The notes: generated by a model not told the origin, from the letters alone. 64,000 bases of DNA from Actinocrinis sp035650855 (GCF_035650855.1 NZ_DASRGV010000213.1:1-64000); one strand, 5' to 3'; counted from the first letter of the stretch, positions 48,696-58,049 are shown. Numbers and translations: made by a program.

Positions 48696-49624
48696 CACAC
48701 GCTCCTGCGCTTGTTCACGAGGAACTGGACGATGGTGACCACGAAGCAGAGCACGAACAGCACCACGGAGATCGCCGAGGCGTATCCGAAGTGGTTCTCC
48801 TGGAAGCCGGTCTGGTAGATGTACTGCGAGAGCACCAGGGTGGACTGGCCGGGGCCGCCGTTGGTCAGCAGCAGGATCAGGTCGAAGACCTTGAAGCTGC
48901 CGATGGTCAGCATCACCGTGACGAAGAAGGTGGTCGGCCGCAGCGACGGGACGGTCACCGCCCGGAACCGCTGCCAGGCGTTCGCGCCGTCCACCCGGGC
49001 CGCCTCGTAGAGCTGCGCGGGGATGGTCTGCAGTCCGGCCAGGAAGATCAGCATGTAGTAGCCCATCTCCCGCCAGGTGCCGACCAGAATGACGGCGGGC
49101 ATCGACCAGGTGGTCGAGACCGTCCAGCCCGGCGGGTGGGAGATCCCGACCACCCGCAGCACCGCGTCGACCGGCCCGTACTGCGGGCTGAACAGCATGT
49201 TCCACACCTGGGCGGCGGCCACGATCGAGGTGATGTAGGGGAAGAAGGCGACGGTGCGGAAGAAGGCCACGCCGCGCAGCTTCCGGTTGAGCAGCAGCGC
49301 CAGGCCGAGCGCCGCGCCCATGGTCAGCGGGATGTGCAGGGCCGTGTAGTAGAGGGTGTTCTCCAGCGCCGTCCAGAAGCTCTGGTCGTGGATCAGCCGC
49401 TGGAAGTTGGCCAGGCCGGTCCACTTGGCCACGCCGAACACGTTCCAGTCGGTGAAGGCCAGGTAGAACAGCACCAGCACCGGCGCCAGCGTGAGGACCG
49501 CGAAGCCGATGAAGTTGGGCAGCAGGAAGGACCATCCCACCGCGGTGTTGCGCCACACCTGCCGGCTGCGCCGGCGCCGCGCGGGCCGGGTCGGCCGGGC
49601 GGGGGCTTCGATCGTCGTTGCCAT
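48695..49624 (-). CDS. Carbohydrate ABC permease, MalF type
   Basis: A 309-residue permease. After an Arg-rich cytoplasmic N-terminus come six helices (FLLPNFIGFAVLTLAPVLVL is the first) and the EAA loop LYEAARVDGANAWQRFRAVTVP. It matches MalF/UgpA-type sugar permeases and pairs with the following MalG-type subunit. A large hairpin separates it from the binding-protein gene upstream, which would let the binding protein be made in excess, as is common for such operons. Confidence 0.93.
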   Translation of the reverse strand: MATTIEAPARPTRPARRRRSRQVWRNTAVGWSFLLPNFIGFAVLTLAPVLVLFYLAFTDWNVFGVAKWTGLANFQRLIHDQSFWTALENTLYYTALHIPLTMGAALGLALLLNRKLRGVAFFRTVAFFPYITSIVAAAQVWNMLFSPQYGPVDAVLRVVGISHPPGWTVSTTWSMPAVILVGTWREMGYYMLIFLAGLQTIPAQLYEAARVDGANAWQRFRAVTVPSLRPTTFFVTVMLTIGSFKVFDLILLLTNGGPGQSTLVLSQYIYQTGFQENHFGYASAISVVLFVLCFVVTIVQFLVNKRRSV

Positions 49625-49649
49625 GGGCTCTCTCGGTTCGATCGGCGGC

Positions 49650-49714
49650 GCGTGACCGGGTGTGGGGCGCGGTGCGCGGGTGCGGCGCGCACCGCACGCC
49701 GCACCCGGTCACGC
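49650..49714 (-). terminator. Large intra-operon hairpin after the binding-protein gene
   Basis: Perfect 13-bp outer arms (49650-49662 gcgtgaccgggtg and 49702-49714) enclose further GC-rich pairing (gcgcggtgcgcg with cgcgcaccgc). It sits between the binding-protein stop and the MalF-type start. It probably works as a partial terminator or mRNA-stabilising element that raises binding-protein levels over permease levels. Confidence 0.7.
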
Positions 49715-49783
49715 ATTCACTGCCTTTTCTGTGCTTTTCTCACTGCCAGCGCATTGTGGCGGCCGCGGGTGCGGCGGCCTGCG

Positions 49784-51100
49784 TCACTGGTTGAGCACTT
49801 GGCTCTTGGCCTGGGACTGCGCGGAGCTGATGGCGCCGTCAATGTTCTTGCTGCCTGACATCACGGCCGTGTGCAGGTCGTTGAGCAGGTCCTGCAGCTG
49901 CGCGGTGTACTTGGACACCGGGTTCTCCGGCTTGGTGTCGTGGGTGGCGAAGGCGAACTTCGACAGGGAGTCGCTCGGCATGCCCTTGAGCGAGAAGAAG
50001 TCCGAGGCCACCGCCGCCGTGTCGGCGGGGGTGATGCCGATGCCGGCCAGCGACTTGGCGCCTTGCACGCCCGCCGCGTACTCGAGGAAGGCCTTGGCCG
50101 CGGAGACCTTGTCGGAGCTGATAGCCGGGTTGATGCCCAGACCGGTCGGGTCGCCGAAGGTGACCGGGGTCGCCGAGGTCCCGGCGGTGCTCGCGTCGAA
50201 CTGCGGCGCGGGCGCCATGCCCCACGGGAACGTGTCCGCGTCACCGGTGCCCTGCTGCTTGAGCAGGGTGGCGATGTACCAGGTGCCCATGAGCATCATC
50301 GCGGCCTGCTGCTTGCCGAACTCGGCCTGGTACGTGAGCTTGTTGGTGCTCACGGTGCCGAAGGTCGGCTGCGCGCCCGCGCTCTGCAGGGCCAGCGCCC
50401 GGTCGTAGTACGGCTTGAGGTAGCTGAAGTCGCCGCTGGTCAGCTTGGCGCCGGGGGTCTGGGCCAGGGCGAAGCCCTGCACGGTGGACTGCCAGATGTG
50501 CTGGTAGTCGCCGACCGCCTTGGAGCCCTTGCCCTTGAGCGCCGTGGTCAGCTGCTCGGAGACGCTCACGTACTTGTCCCAGGTCCACGAGCCGTCCGGG
50601 TAGGCGATGCCGGCCTTGTCGAACAGGGCCTTGTTGTAGAACAGCACCCACGAGTCCTGGCGGTACGGGATGGCGTAGGTCTTGCCGTCGACCTGATAGT
50701 CGGACAGGCCGCCCACCTGGCTGCCCAGGGTCTTGGCGACGTCTGAGACGTCCACCAGCTGTCCGCCGCTCTGGTAGGTGTAGAAGTTCTTCAGGTTCTT
50801 GAGTACGTAGATGTCCGGGGCGGAGTGCGCGGCCAGGTCCGCGATCATCTGCGTGTCGTAGTTGGTGGCGTCGTACTCCTTAAGCTGCACGGTCACGTTG
50901 GGATGAGCCGCGTGGAAGCCGTCCGCGAGCGTCTTGAACTCCGGCGTGGTGGACAGGCTCCAGCCCGCCAGCGTCAGCGTTGTCGGGCCGCTGGGCACGC
51001 CGGCGCTGGCCGACGCCGCGGGGGATCCGCTGCTGCATCCGGCCACCAGCAGCGAGGTCGCCGCCGTGAGGCCGAGCGCGGCGGAGATGAGGCGCTTCAT
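49784..51100 (-). CDS. Carbohydrate ABC solute-binding lipoprotein
   Basis: A 438-residue lipoprotein with lipobox LLVAGC (Cys22). It is a family 1 sugar-binding protein: TLTLAGWSLSTTPEFKTLAD at the N-terminal lobe, YAIPYRQDSWVLFYNKALFD, then FPWGMAPAPQFD and FLEYAAGVQGAKSLA late in the fold. It should capture oligosaccharides outside the cell for the two permeases encoded downstream. The ATG at 51100 overlaps the DUF2264 stop as ATGA and also has an aaaggag site of its own. An unsaturated uronide oligosaccharide is the likely ligand, judged from the neighbouring lyase and GH88 genes. Confidence 0.92.
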   Translation of the reverse strand: MKRLISAALGLTAATSLLVAGCSSGSPAASASAGVPSGPTTLTLAGWSLSTTPEFKTLADGFHAAHPNVTVQLKEYDATNYDTQMIADLAAHSAPDIYVLKNLKNFYTYQSGGQLVDVSDVAKTLGSQVGGLSDYQVDGKTYAIPYRQDSWVLFYNKALFDKAGIAYPDGSWTWDKYVSVSEQLTTALKGKGSKAVGDYQHIWQSTVQGFALAQTPGAKLTSGDFSYLKPYYDRALALQSAGAQPTFGTVSTNKLTYQAEFGKQQAAMMLMGTWYIATLLKQQGTGDADTFPWGMAPAPQFDASTAGTSATPVTFGDPTGLGINPAISSDKVSAAKAFLEYAAGVQGAKSLAGIGITPADTAAVASDFFSLKGMPSDSLSKFAFATHDTKPENPVSKYTAQLQDLLNDLHTAVMSGSKNIDGAISSAQSQAKSQVLNQ

Positions 51101-53244
51101 CCGCTCTCCTTTGAGACGAGGGCCCGTGGCCGGGCCTGGATTGCCGCCGGGTCGCCGCTGCGGCTCCCCCGGGGTGTGCGCGTGGATAGGCGCGTGTACG
51201 TGCTGCGGCCGTCCGGCCACTCGACCCTGACGCCGGGCGCCTGATCACCCGAGCCGGGGTACACACGATCTTGAATGCCAGAGCCCTGGTCAGCCGGGCC
51301 CTGATCAGCCGCGTCGAGGGTGACGCGGCAGGTCCCCCGGTGCCGGCGGGCTGCGTTTCCCGAGAGTCCGAGGAGCGCGGCGACCCAGGCACCGGGACGA
51401 AGAGCGTGATCCAGCCACGGGACGCGCACCGGGTTGCCGAGCGGGCCGGCGTCGTCGTGGACGGAGACGCCCGCTTTCGCGGCCGCCGGCGCATCCGGTC
51501 CGGCGCCGTCGATCGGGACGCTGTCGACACTGGAAGTCAGTGCCGCGCCGGTCGCGGTCGCTCCGGTAGCGGTCGCGCCGTCCGCTGAGATATCTGCCGC
51601 TCCGTCACCCGCCACCGCCCAGCCGGTGATCCGCAGCCGCAGCTCGCCGGCGTCGAGCCCCTCGGCTACAGCGTCAACTCGGCAGAGGCGCAGCTCCCAG
51701 GCCCCGCGCACCAGTGAGTACACGGTGAGCTGACCTGCCGGTACGACGTTTCCGGTCCGGCCGCTGCCGTGATCGCGCTGGCCGGGCGCTGGATCGACCC
51801 AGTGCGCGAGCGTAGTCGATCCGGTGACCCCCACAGGCCCGGCTTCGCCCTCGTCGACACATACGATCAGCGTTCGCATTCCGCTGCGATGCGTGGCTCG
51901 CCCCCGCGCGTCGAGCACGGCGACGCACTGGTCGGCCGGTCCGGCCCATCCGTCCTCGTCGAGCACGGGGGCTGTCGCGGTGGAGTAGCCCAGACGCGCG
52001 TAGAGCGGGGAGTCGGAAACGGTCGATCCCTCGACGGCGTGGTCGGTGCCGTGGTTGTTCACGCGCACGATGCCGTCCGCGCGGGTGCCTGAGATGAGCC
52101 AGCCCGGCGCGCGCACCGCCCGCACGAAGTCGTCGGTCTCTACCGGCAGCGGTTCAGCTGGCGAGGTCCACACCGGGTGGTCCTCCGGTAGCGCGAGGCC
52201 GAGCAGTCCCTTGCTGGCCCAGTACGGTGAACCCGGACCGGAGTAGGCCTGCGCCAGCCGCGGCCATGAGCCGTGCCAGCCGAGCGTGAGCAGGCCTCGC
52301 TCATCAGGCACGCCGCGCTCGGCGAAGTGCGCGACGACGCGGCCGGCGGCGTAGCGCAGCTGACCGGGCATCAGCGAGGGCACGCCTGCTATCGCGCCCA
52401 CCCAGAACGGCGCCGCGGCTGCGAACCGGTAGATCAGGCTGCGACCTTGGATCAGTGGCGATCCGTCCCCGCCGACGAGGGCAACGGCGTCCTGGAGGAA
52501 CCGGTCAAGCGCGGCGACATCGCGCTCGCGCCGTTCGGCCGCCAGATCTGCGGCGCCCGACATCCGGGCCCAGAGCGTGGGATACAGGTGCAGCGCCCAG
52601 CCGGCGTAGTGGTCGAAGGCGCGCTCCTGGCCGTCGGACAACCAGCCGTCGGCACGGAGGAAGGTGTCGTGCGTGGCCAGGTCCTGCGTGATTTCGTCGA
52701 TGGACGACGGTCCGCCCACCGAGCGAAGGAAGGTCTGCACGACGATGCGGAACCAGACCCAGTTGATCTGCGGATAGGTCGGGTCGCCGACCACCGGGGC
52801 GAGGTATTCCACTACGCGTTCCTGTGCCGAAGGCGTGAGCCGGTCCCAGATCCACGGCCTGGTGAGGTCGAGCACCAGCGCGATGGACGCGGCCTCGACC
52901 TTGGCTTGCGCGTGCTCGGTAAGGCGCACCCACCGCTCCGGCGAGGCGGGGTCGGTTCCGGTCGCGATGCCGGCGGCGTACCAGTCGGCCAGCTCGTCGA
53001 GTCCCGCGCCGCGCTCTCCGGCGATGCGGAAACCGGCGAGCAGGAACGTGCGGGCGAATCCTTCGAGCCCGTCGACAGCCCGGCCGTAGCCGCCCTCGGG
53101 TCCGGGCGGCGTGATCCGCGCGTGGCCGGGCGAGGCGTAGCGACGCGCGGAGGCGAGCAGCAGGTCAGCGAAGCGAATCCAGTCCTGGCGGGTCCAGTCC
53201 GCCTTGAGCGCACGGCCCTGATCCGCCACCGGATCGCTTCGCAT
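51097..53244 (-). CDS. DUF2264 protein of polysaccharide utilisation
   Basis: A 715-residue protein without a signal peptide, matching DUF2264 in its first 400 residues: QDWIRFADLLLASARRYASP, GFARTFLLAGFR and INWVWFRIVVQTFLRSVGG. The helical part should be an (alpha/alpha)-toroid like that of glycosidases and lyases; the C-terminal 300 residues are beta-rich with Ala/Thr/Gly linkers. DUF2264 is often found beside GH88 and heparinase-like genes and may be an unrecognised glycan-active enzyme. It is the first gene of the leftward operon, with a strong ggaggggaa site, and faces operator-like repeats shared with the lyase gene. Confidence 0.8.
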   Translation of the reverse strand: MRSDPVADQGRALKADWTRQDWIRFADLLLASARRYASPGHARITPPGPEGGYGRAVDGLEGFARTFLLAGFRIAGERGAGLDELADWYAAGIATGTDPASPERWVRLTEHAQAKVEAASIALVLDLTRPWIWDRLTPSAQERVVEYLAPVVGDPTYPQINWVWFRIVVQTFLRSVGGPSSIDEITQDLATHDTFLRADGWLSDGQERAFDHYAGWALHLYPTLWARMSGAADLAAERRERDVAALDRFLQDAVALVGGDGSPLIQGRSLIYRFAAAAPFWVGAIAGVPSLMPGQLRYAAGRVVAHFAERGVPDERGLLTLGWHGSWPRLAQAYSGPGSPYWASKGLLGLALPEDHPVWTSPAEPLPVETDDFVRAVRAPGWLISGTRADGIVRVNNHGTDHAVEGSTVSDSPLYARLGYSTATAPVLDEDGWAGPADQCVAVLDARGRATHRSGMRTLIVCVDEGEAGPVGVTGSTTLAHWVDPAPGQRDHGSGRTGNVVPAGQLTVYSLVRGAWELRLCRVDAVAEGLDAGELRLRITGWAVAGDGAADISADGATATGATATGAALTSSVDSVPIDGAGPDAPAAAKAGVSVHDDAGPLGNPVRVPWLDHALRPGAWVAALLGLSGNAARRHRGTCRVTLDAADQGPADQGSGIQDRVYPGSGDQAPGVRVEWPDGRSTYTRLSTRTPRGSRSGDPAAIQARPRALVSKESG

Positions 53245-53338
53245 TTCCCCTCCTGCGCCGTGCTCACAAGGTGAACGGGTGTGTTGCAGGGACATGAAAT
53301 CGATCGAAAGCGAGCATGTCAAGACTGCCAGCAGCGTC

Positions 53339-53453
53339 ATATGATCAAATCCGATCCCATACGGTCGGACGATCCAGACATTTAACGCAGTCACGGGCCC
53401 TCTTGTAGCCAAGCGACCGCTACACATCGATCTGATACGATCAGAATCGATCA
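53339..53453. promoter_or_regulatory. GATC-rich operator repeats in the divergent promoter
   Basis: In the 240-bp region between DUF2264 and the lyase, two related 19-bp boxes occur in the same direction, atatgatcaaatccgatcc (53339-53357) and atacgatcagaatcgatca (53435-53453), matching at about 14 positions. The second lies in a near-palindrome at 53426-53451 with the core ctgatacgatcag. Further GATC motifs are scattered nearby. They are good candidates for binding the DeoR/LacI hybrid regulator encoded at 55440. Confidence 0.5.
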
Positions 53454-53484
53454 GCCGGGCCTCGTGGACGCGTGATGGGGAGAC

Positions 53485-55443
53485 ATGTCGATCAGCACGG
53501 ACCGTTTCGCCGGGCCGTTGGCGTCCGCATGGCCGCAGCTCACGCCCGCACGGATAGCCGGGCTGCTCGCTCCCCCGCGCGATTGCCTGCCGGTGCCGCC
53601 GGCTTCGGACCGCGACTGCTGGGATCCCGGGCGGCTGGACCAGGCGACGATCAGGGTTCTGCGGGAGCGCGCCGAGGCGGATCTCGCCTCGCCGTGGCCG
53701 ATTCCGCTCGCGAACGGCTACGCCCGATACTTCCGCGACGGCGACCGCGACGCCTATGAGCAGGTGATCTGGGCGCGGGAGTACCGCCTCACCCGCGCCG
53801 CCGTACTCGCCGCCGTCGACCTCGAACCTGTGTCACTCAACAACGCCGTGTCGCTCAAGAACCTCTGGCTCGACGAGGTAGCCGACGGCGTGACCCTGCT
53901 GTGCGAGCAGAGCAGCTGGTGCTGGCCTGCCCACGATGACACGCTGCGGCGGTACGGGGCGCTCGTGCCGACCGTGACCGACCCCTTCCTCGACCTCGGC
54001 GCCGGCGAGGTCGCCGCGCAGCTGGCGTGGATCGATCACCTGCTCGGCGAGCAGCTCGACGCGCGGATCCCGGGGCTGCGGGCCAGGATCCGGCACGAGG
54101 TCGACCGGCGCGTGCTCACCCCGTTCACCGCGCGCCGCGACTGGCACTGGCTCGGCCTCGACGGCGACGTGCACAACTGGAACCCGTGGATTCACGGCAA
54201 CGTGCTGATCGCCGCGCTGCGCCTGGTCGACGACGCGGCACGCCGGGCCGAGCTGATCGGCTCGGTCATCGAGGGCCTCGATCGGTACCTCGCGTCGCTA
54301 CCGCGGGACGGGGCGATCGACGAGGGGTACGCCTACTGGTGGAACGGGGCGTGCCGCCTCCTCGACGCGCTTTCAGTGCTCGAATACGCCACGAAGGGTG
54401 AGCTGAGCGCGACCGGCATAGACGCCTTGCGTCAGACCGTGGCCTTTCCGCATCGGATGCACCTCGGCGGGGACTGGTACGTCAACCACGCGGACGGCCC
54501 GGCGCGCCCGCCGACCCACCAGCCGTGGCAGGCGCTGCACCACGCGGCACGGCGGATCAGGGATCGCGACGCGCAAGCCCACGCGGCCGCACACCGGCGG
54601 CCCGGCCAGCCGGTCGCGCATGAAAATCAGGGCCTTGGCCGACTGCTGCGCGCGCTCACCGACCGGGAATGGGTCGAGGCGGCGCCGGCCACATCTCCGC
54701 TGCCCCGCGACGTCTGGCTCCCCTCCACGCAGGTGCTGCTCGCCCGCCCCGCCGCGGGCTCCCGCTCCGGCCTGACCCTCGCGGTGAAGGGCGGCCACAA
54801 CGGCGAGCACCACAACCACAACGACGTGGGCAGCGTGATCGTCGCCCTCGACGGCGTGCCGGTTCTCATCGATCCGGGCCGTCCCACCTATACCGCGCGG
54901 ACTTTCGGCCCGGATCGGTATGAGATCTGGACGATGCAAAGCGGCTGGCACAATGTGCCCGAGATCCGCGGCAGCGCGCAGGCACCGGGCCGCGAGTACG
55001 CGGCCCGCGACGTGTCAGTGGTCATCGACGATGAGGGGTCCGGATTGACCCTCGACCTCGCGGCGGCCTACCCGCGCGACGATGTGCGGCACTGGTGGCG
55101 TTCGGCGCGGTTGGACCGCGTCACCGGCCGGATCACCGTGCGCGACTCGTGGCAGCTGAATCCGGCCGCGGACGCCCCGCCGGGCCGGAGCCGGGTGCAT
55201 CTGATCGTCGCGGGCACGGTGAGCCTGGGCACAGGACGCGCCGAAATCAGCACGCCCGACGGCGCCGGTACGGTATGCCTGGTCTGGAACCCGGCGGACG
55301 CCCCCTGCACCACCACGGTGCGCGACCTCGACGACCCCATGCTGAGCACGGTGTGGGGAGAACGGCTGACCCGGCTGGAGATCGACGTCACGGCGTCGGG
55401 CCCGGCCGGCGCCCTGGAACTGACTGTGGAGGAGTTGCGGTGA
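53485..55443 (+). CDS. Heparinase II/III-family polysaccharide lyase
   Basis: A 652-residue enzyme with an N-terminal helical toroid (about residues 30-400: NGYARYFRDGDRD, NNAVSLKNLWLDEV, HNWNPWIHGNV) and a C-terminal beta-sandwich. Its key motif is KGGHNGEHHNHNDVGSVIVA at residues 433-452, the heparinase II/III signature with the metal-binding and catalytic His, then DPGRPTYTARTF. It would eliminate uronic-acid linkages to give unsaturated oligosaccharides. There is no obvious signal peptide, so it may act on imported oligosaccharides. The stop overlaps the regulator gene as GTGA. The exact glycan (heparin, alginate, ulvan or pectin type) is not determined. Confidence 0.85.
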   Translation: MSISTDRFAGPLASAWPQLTPARIAGLLAPPRDCLPVPPASDRDCWDPGRLDQATIRVLRERAEADLASPWPIPLANGYARYFRDGDRDAYEQVIWAREYRLTRAAVLAAVDLEPVSLNNAVSLKNLWLDEVADGVTLLCEQSSWCWPAHDDTLRRYGALVPTVTDPFLDLGAGEVAAQLAWIDHLLGEQLDARIPGLRARIRHEVDRRVLTPFTARRDWHWLGLDGDVHNWNPWIHGNVLIAALRLVDDAARRAELIGSVIEGLDRYLASLPRDGAIDEGYAYWWNGACRLLDALSVLEYATKGELSATGIDALRQTVAFPHRMHLGGDWYVNHADGPARPPTHQPWQALHHAARRIRDRDAQAHAAAHRRPGQPVAHENQGLGRLLRALTDREWVEAAPATSPLPRDVWLPSTQVLLARPAAGSRSGLTLAVKGGHNGEHHNHNDVGSVIVALDGVPVLIDPGRPTYTARTFGPDRYEIWTMQSGWHNVPEIRGSAQAPGREYAARDVSVVIDDEGSGLTLDLAAAYPRDDVRHWWRSARLDRVTGRITVRDSWQLNPAADAPPGRSRVHLIVAGTVSLGTGRAEISTPDGAGTVCLVWNPADAPCTTTVRDLDDPMLSTVWGERLTRLEIDVTASGPAGALELTVEELR

Positions 55444-56555
55444 GCTCACCCGAGACTCGCGGGCCGCTGCAGGTCGCTCGCCGCGCGCAGCTGCTCGAGG
55501 CACTGCGGCACGACGGCGTGCTGCGCGTGTCCGATCTCAGCGGCAGGCTCGGCGCCGCCGCGGTGACCATCCGCCGGGACATCGCCCAGCTCGCCGCCGA
55601 GGGGCTGGTGCGCCGGGTGCACGGCGGCGTGGCGCTTCCGGAGTTCGACGAGGACGCGGCGGCCGAGGACGCGGCCTCCGCAGCACCGTCGGGCGGGGCC
55701 CGGACGGTCGGCATGCTGGTGCCCTCCCTGGACTACTACTGGCCGGACGTGGCGCGCGGCGCGGAGGAGGCGGCGCGCGAACTCGGCGCCCGCATCGTGC
55801 TGCGCGGCTCCTCCTACGAGACCGAGGACGACAGGCCGCAGCTGATCCGGCTGGTCGAGCAGCTGAGCGTCGACGGCTTGATCGTCGCGCCGCGGATGGA
55901 CGCACCCACCGCCGAGCGCACGGTCGAGTGGCTGGCCGCGACCGGCATGCCCGTGGTGCTGATCGAGCGCACAGCCACCGTCGGGCCGCACCGCGCCGTG
56001 GTCGAGTCGGTGGTGACCGACCACGCCCTGGGCGCCGCCGTGGCCGTGCGCCACCTGGTCTCGCTCGGCCACCAGAAGGTCGGCGTGGTACTCGGCGAGC
56101 ACAGCCCGACCAGCCCGCACGTGCACCGCGGCTGGCTGGAGGCGGTCACCGACTGCGGACAAGACGCCGCGGCGACGGTGGACGCCCGGGTCCCCTCGCG
56201 CCCCGCGAGCTGGGAGACGTCGCTGGACGAGGTCCTGGACCAGTGCCTCGCCACGCGCACGACCGCCCTGGTCGTGCACGCGGACGCCGAGGCCATCGCG
56301 CTGGTGCAGCGGTGCGAGGAGCGTCGCCTGTCCGTGCCGGGCGACCTGTCGGTGGTGGCCTACGACGACGAGATCGCAGGCCTCTGCAGCCCGCCGCTCA
56401 CCGCGGTCCGGCCGCCGCGCCGCTCCATCGGCCGCGCCGCCGTCCGCTTGATCACCGACCGCCTCGCCGACCCCGACCTGCCCGCGCACCGCGTGGTCAT
56501 CAGCCCGTCGCTGACCGTCCGGGAGTCATCGGCGCCCCCGCGCTCCACCCGCTGA
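55440..56555 (+). CDS. Hybrid regulator: DeoR-type HTH with LacI-type sensor
   Basis: A 371-residue regulator. Residues 10-70 form a DeoR-type winged helix (RRAQLLEALRHDGVLRVSDL, VTIRRDIAQLAAEGLVRRVH), and residues 85-365 a periplasmic-binding-like LacI sensor (RTVGMLVPSLDYYWPDVARG, VDGLIVAP, HLVSLGHQKVGVVLG, VPGDLSVVAYDD). This two-family combination is known in actinobacteria. It overlaps the lyase stop by 4 bp and very probably controls this lyase and the divergent uronide operon through the repeats at 53.3-53.5 kb, responding to a sugar released from the polysaccharide. Confidence 0.9.
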   Translation: MSSPETRGPLQVARRAQLLEALRHDGVLRVSDLSGRLGAAAVTIRRDIAQLAAEGLVRRVHGGVALPEFDEDAAAEDAASAAPSGGARTVGMLVPSLDYYWPDVARGAEEAARELGARIVLRGSSYETEDDRPQLIRLVEQLSVDGLIVAPRMDAPTAERTVEWLAATGMPVVLIERTATVGPHRAVVESVVTDHALGAAVAVRHLVSLGHQKVGVVLGEHSPTSPHVHRGWLEAVTDCGQDAAATVDARVPSRPASWETSLDEVLDQCLATRTTALVVHADAEAIALVQRCEERRLSVPGDLSVVAYDDEIAGLCSPPLTAVRPPRRSIGRAAVRLITDRLADPDLPAHRVVISPSLTVRESSAPPRSTR

Positions 56556-56578
56556 TCATTCCGAAAGGGCCAGCAACG

Positions 56579-57190
56579 ATGGCATCTGATTCCCCCGCGA
56601 TGGACGAGTCCGCCGGTTCGCTCGGCGGGAGGCTGCCGCTGGCCGACCCGGCGACGCTCGCCCCCGCCCAGCGCGAGCTCTACGACCAGCTGATCGGCAC
56701 GTGGGTGGCGCTCACCGACAAGCTTGGTATCCAATCCACGGCCGAGGACGGCCGCCTGATCGGCCCGTTCAACGCACTCCTGCTGCATCCCGAGGTGACG
56801 GCGAAGCTGCTGGAGTTCCAGGCCGCCGAGTCGGCGAACACCAGCCTGTCGCCGAGCGTGCGTGAAGTGGTGATCATCGTGCTCGGTGCTGTCTACCGCG
56901 CGGACTACGAGTTGTACGCGCATAAGATCGTGGCGCGGACCGCCGGACTGGCCGACGACCACGTTCTCGCGCTCGCCGGCGGAGAAATCCCGGAAGGCCT
57001 GGGCGAGCACGAGAAGCTCGCTGCACGGCTCACCCACGCCATGGCGACGCGCCACCGCGTCGACGACGGGCTGTATCAGGAGGCTGTCTCGGCGTTCGGG
57101 GCGAAAGGCCTGTTCGACCTCGTTGCCGTGATCGGCGTCTACCACACGGTGTGCACCTTGCTCACGCTGTTCGAGGTGCCGGCGCCGTAG
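56579..57190 (+). CDS. Carboxymuconolactone decarboxylase-family protein
   Basis: A 203-residue all-helical protein of the CMD/AhpD-like family. The pattern LSPSVREVVIIVLGAVYRADYELYAHKIVA is the typical CMD segment, but Cys-x-x-Cys of the AhpD peroxidase group is absent (Ala-Val-Tyr-Arg at that place), so a peroxidase function is unlikely. It begins 23 bp after the regulator gene with a gaaaggg site and may be transcribed from the lyase promoter. Its role in the uronide locus is unclear. Confidence 0.82.
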   Translation: MASDSPAMDESAGSLGGRLPLADPATLAPAQRELYDQLIGTWVALTDKLGIQSTAEDGRLIGPFNALLLHPEVTAKLLEFQAAESANTSLSPSVREVVIIVLGAVYRADYELYAHKIVARTAGLADDHVLALAGGEIPEGLGEHEKLAARLTHAMATRHRVDDGLYQEAVSAFGAKGLFDLVAVIGVYHTVCTLLTLFEVPAP

Positions 57191-57221
57191 TGCCCAGGGC
57201 GTTGGGCTCGCGACTGCGCGG

Positions 57222-57362
57222 CTACGTGGCCTTCGTGCGGTCTTCGTCGAGCACGTGAAGTGCCTTGGTGCCCTGCACCCAAACGGCGAGGACCGTGCAG
57301 GCCGCGCCGCCGATGGCGACCGCGGTGGCTGGTGAGAACGCGTCGGCGAGCCAGAGTAAGGG
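57222..57362 (-). pseudogene. C-terminal remnant of an MFS transporter
   Basis: The minus-strand frame ending at 57222 encodes about 46 residues, PLLWLADAFSPATAVAIGGA followed by ACTVLAVWVQGTKALHV and a charged tail. This looks like the last membrane helix and cytoplasmic tail of a major-facilitator transporter. Nothing upstream continues the homology, so the gene has lost more than 85 per cent of its length. The identification rests on a short hydrophobic stretch and is tentative. Confidence 0.45.
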
Positions 57363-57426
57363 AACTGACCGTCGGCGCGGCGTCAATCCGATTGCGGCGC
57401 CGCGGCCGTCCTGAGAGCCTGCGATC

Positions 57427-57881
57427 ATGGACGACTACCGCGCCGTGAACCGCGCCATGTGGGATGAACGGGCCCCGGCTCACGCCAGATCCGACGGGTA
57501 CGCGATCTCCCGGTTCGTCGACGACCCGAAGTTCCTCAGCGGGGTCGTCCAGTTCGACCTTCCGCTGCTCGGTTCGGTCGAAGGGCTGCGCGGCGTACAC
57601 CTGCAGTGCCACATCGGCACGGACACACTCTCCCTCGCGCGGCTCGGCGCGCGGATGACCGGGCTCGACTTCTCCCCCGCCGCCCTGGCGGAGGCGCGCC
57701 GACTCGCCGCGCTGACCGGGACCGAGATCGACTACGTCGAATCCGACCTCTACGACGCCCCACCGCGCTAGGCCACGCGCAGTTCGACTTCGTCTTCACC
57801 GGGATCGGCGCGATCTGCTGGCTGCCGGACATCCACCGCTGGGCGCAGGTGGTGGCAGACCCTAGACCGCCGTCCGGGTAA
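57427..57881 (+). pseudogene. Class I methyltransferase, frameshifted and 3' truncated
   Basis: From ATG 57427 a frame reads YRAVNRAMWDERAPAHARSD, LRGVHLQCHIGTDTLSLARL and ARMTGLDFSPAALAEARRLA, a UbiE-like methyltransferase with SAM motif I as LQCHIGTDT. It stops at 57771. The expected continuation, ALGHAQFDFVFTGIGAICWL and IHRWAQVVAD, lies in another frame and stops at 57881, where the family would still have 100 or so residues. A one-base shift near 57765 and loss of the 3' third therefore inactivate it. Positions 57882-58049 hold nothing I recognise except the leader of the amylase gene. Confidence 0.7.
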
Positions 57882-58049
57882 AAACCGGAGCCGTGCCCTG
57901 TCTCCCCCGCGCCCTCGTTCGTATGCTCACAGGGGCGATCGATGAGCGATCGGCGGCGGCCGCGCACGCGACGGGGCGGAGGAGCGATGTCGAGGTTCGT
58001 TCGGCTGAGGGCGGCGGGTCCGGTCTTCTGTGCGCAGGGCGGTGAATAG

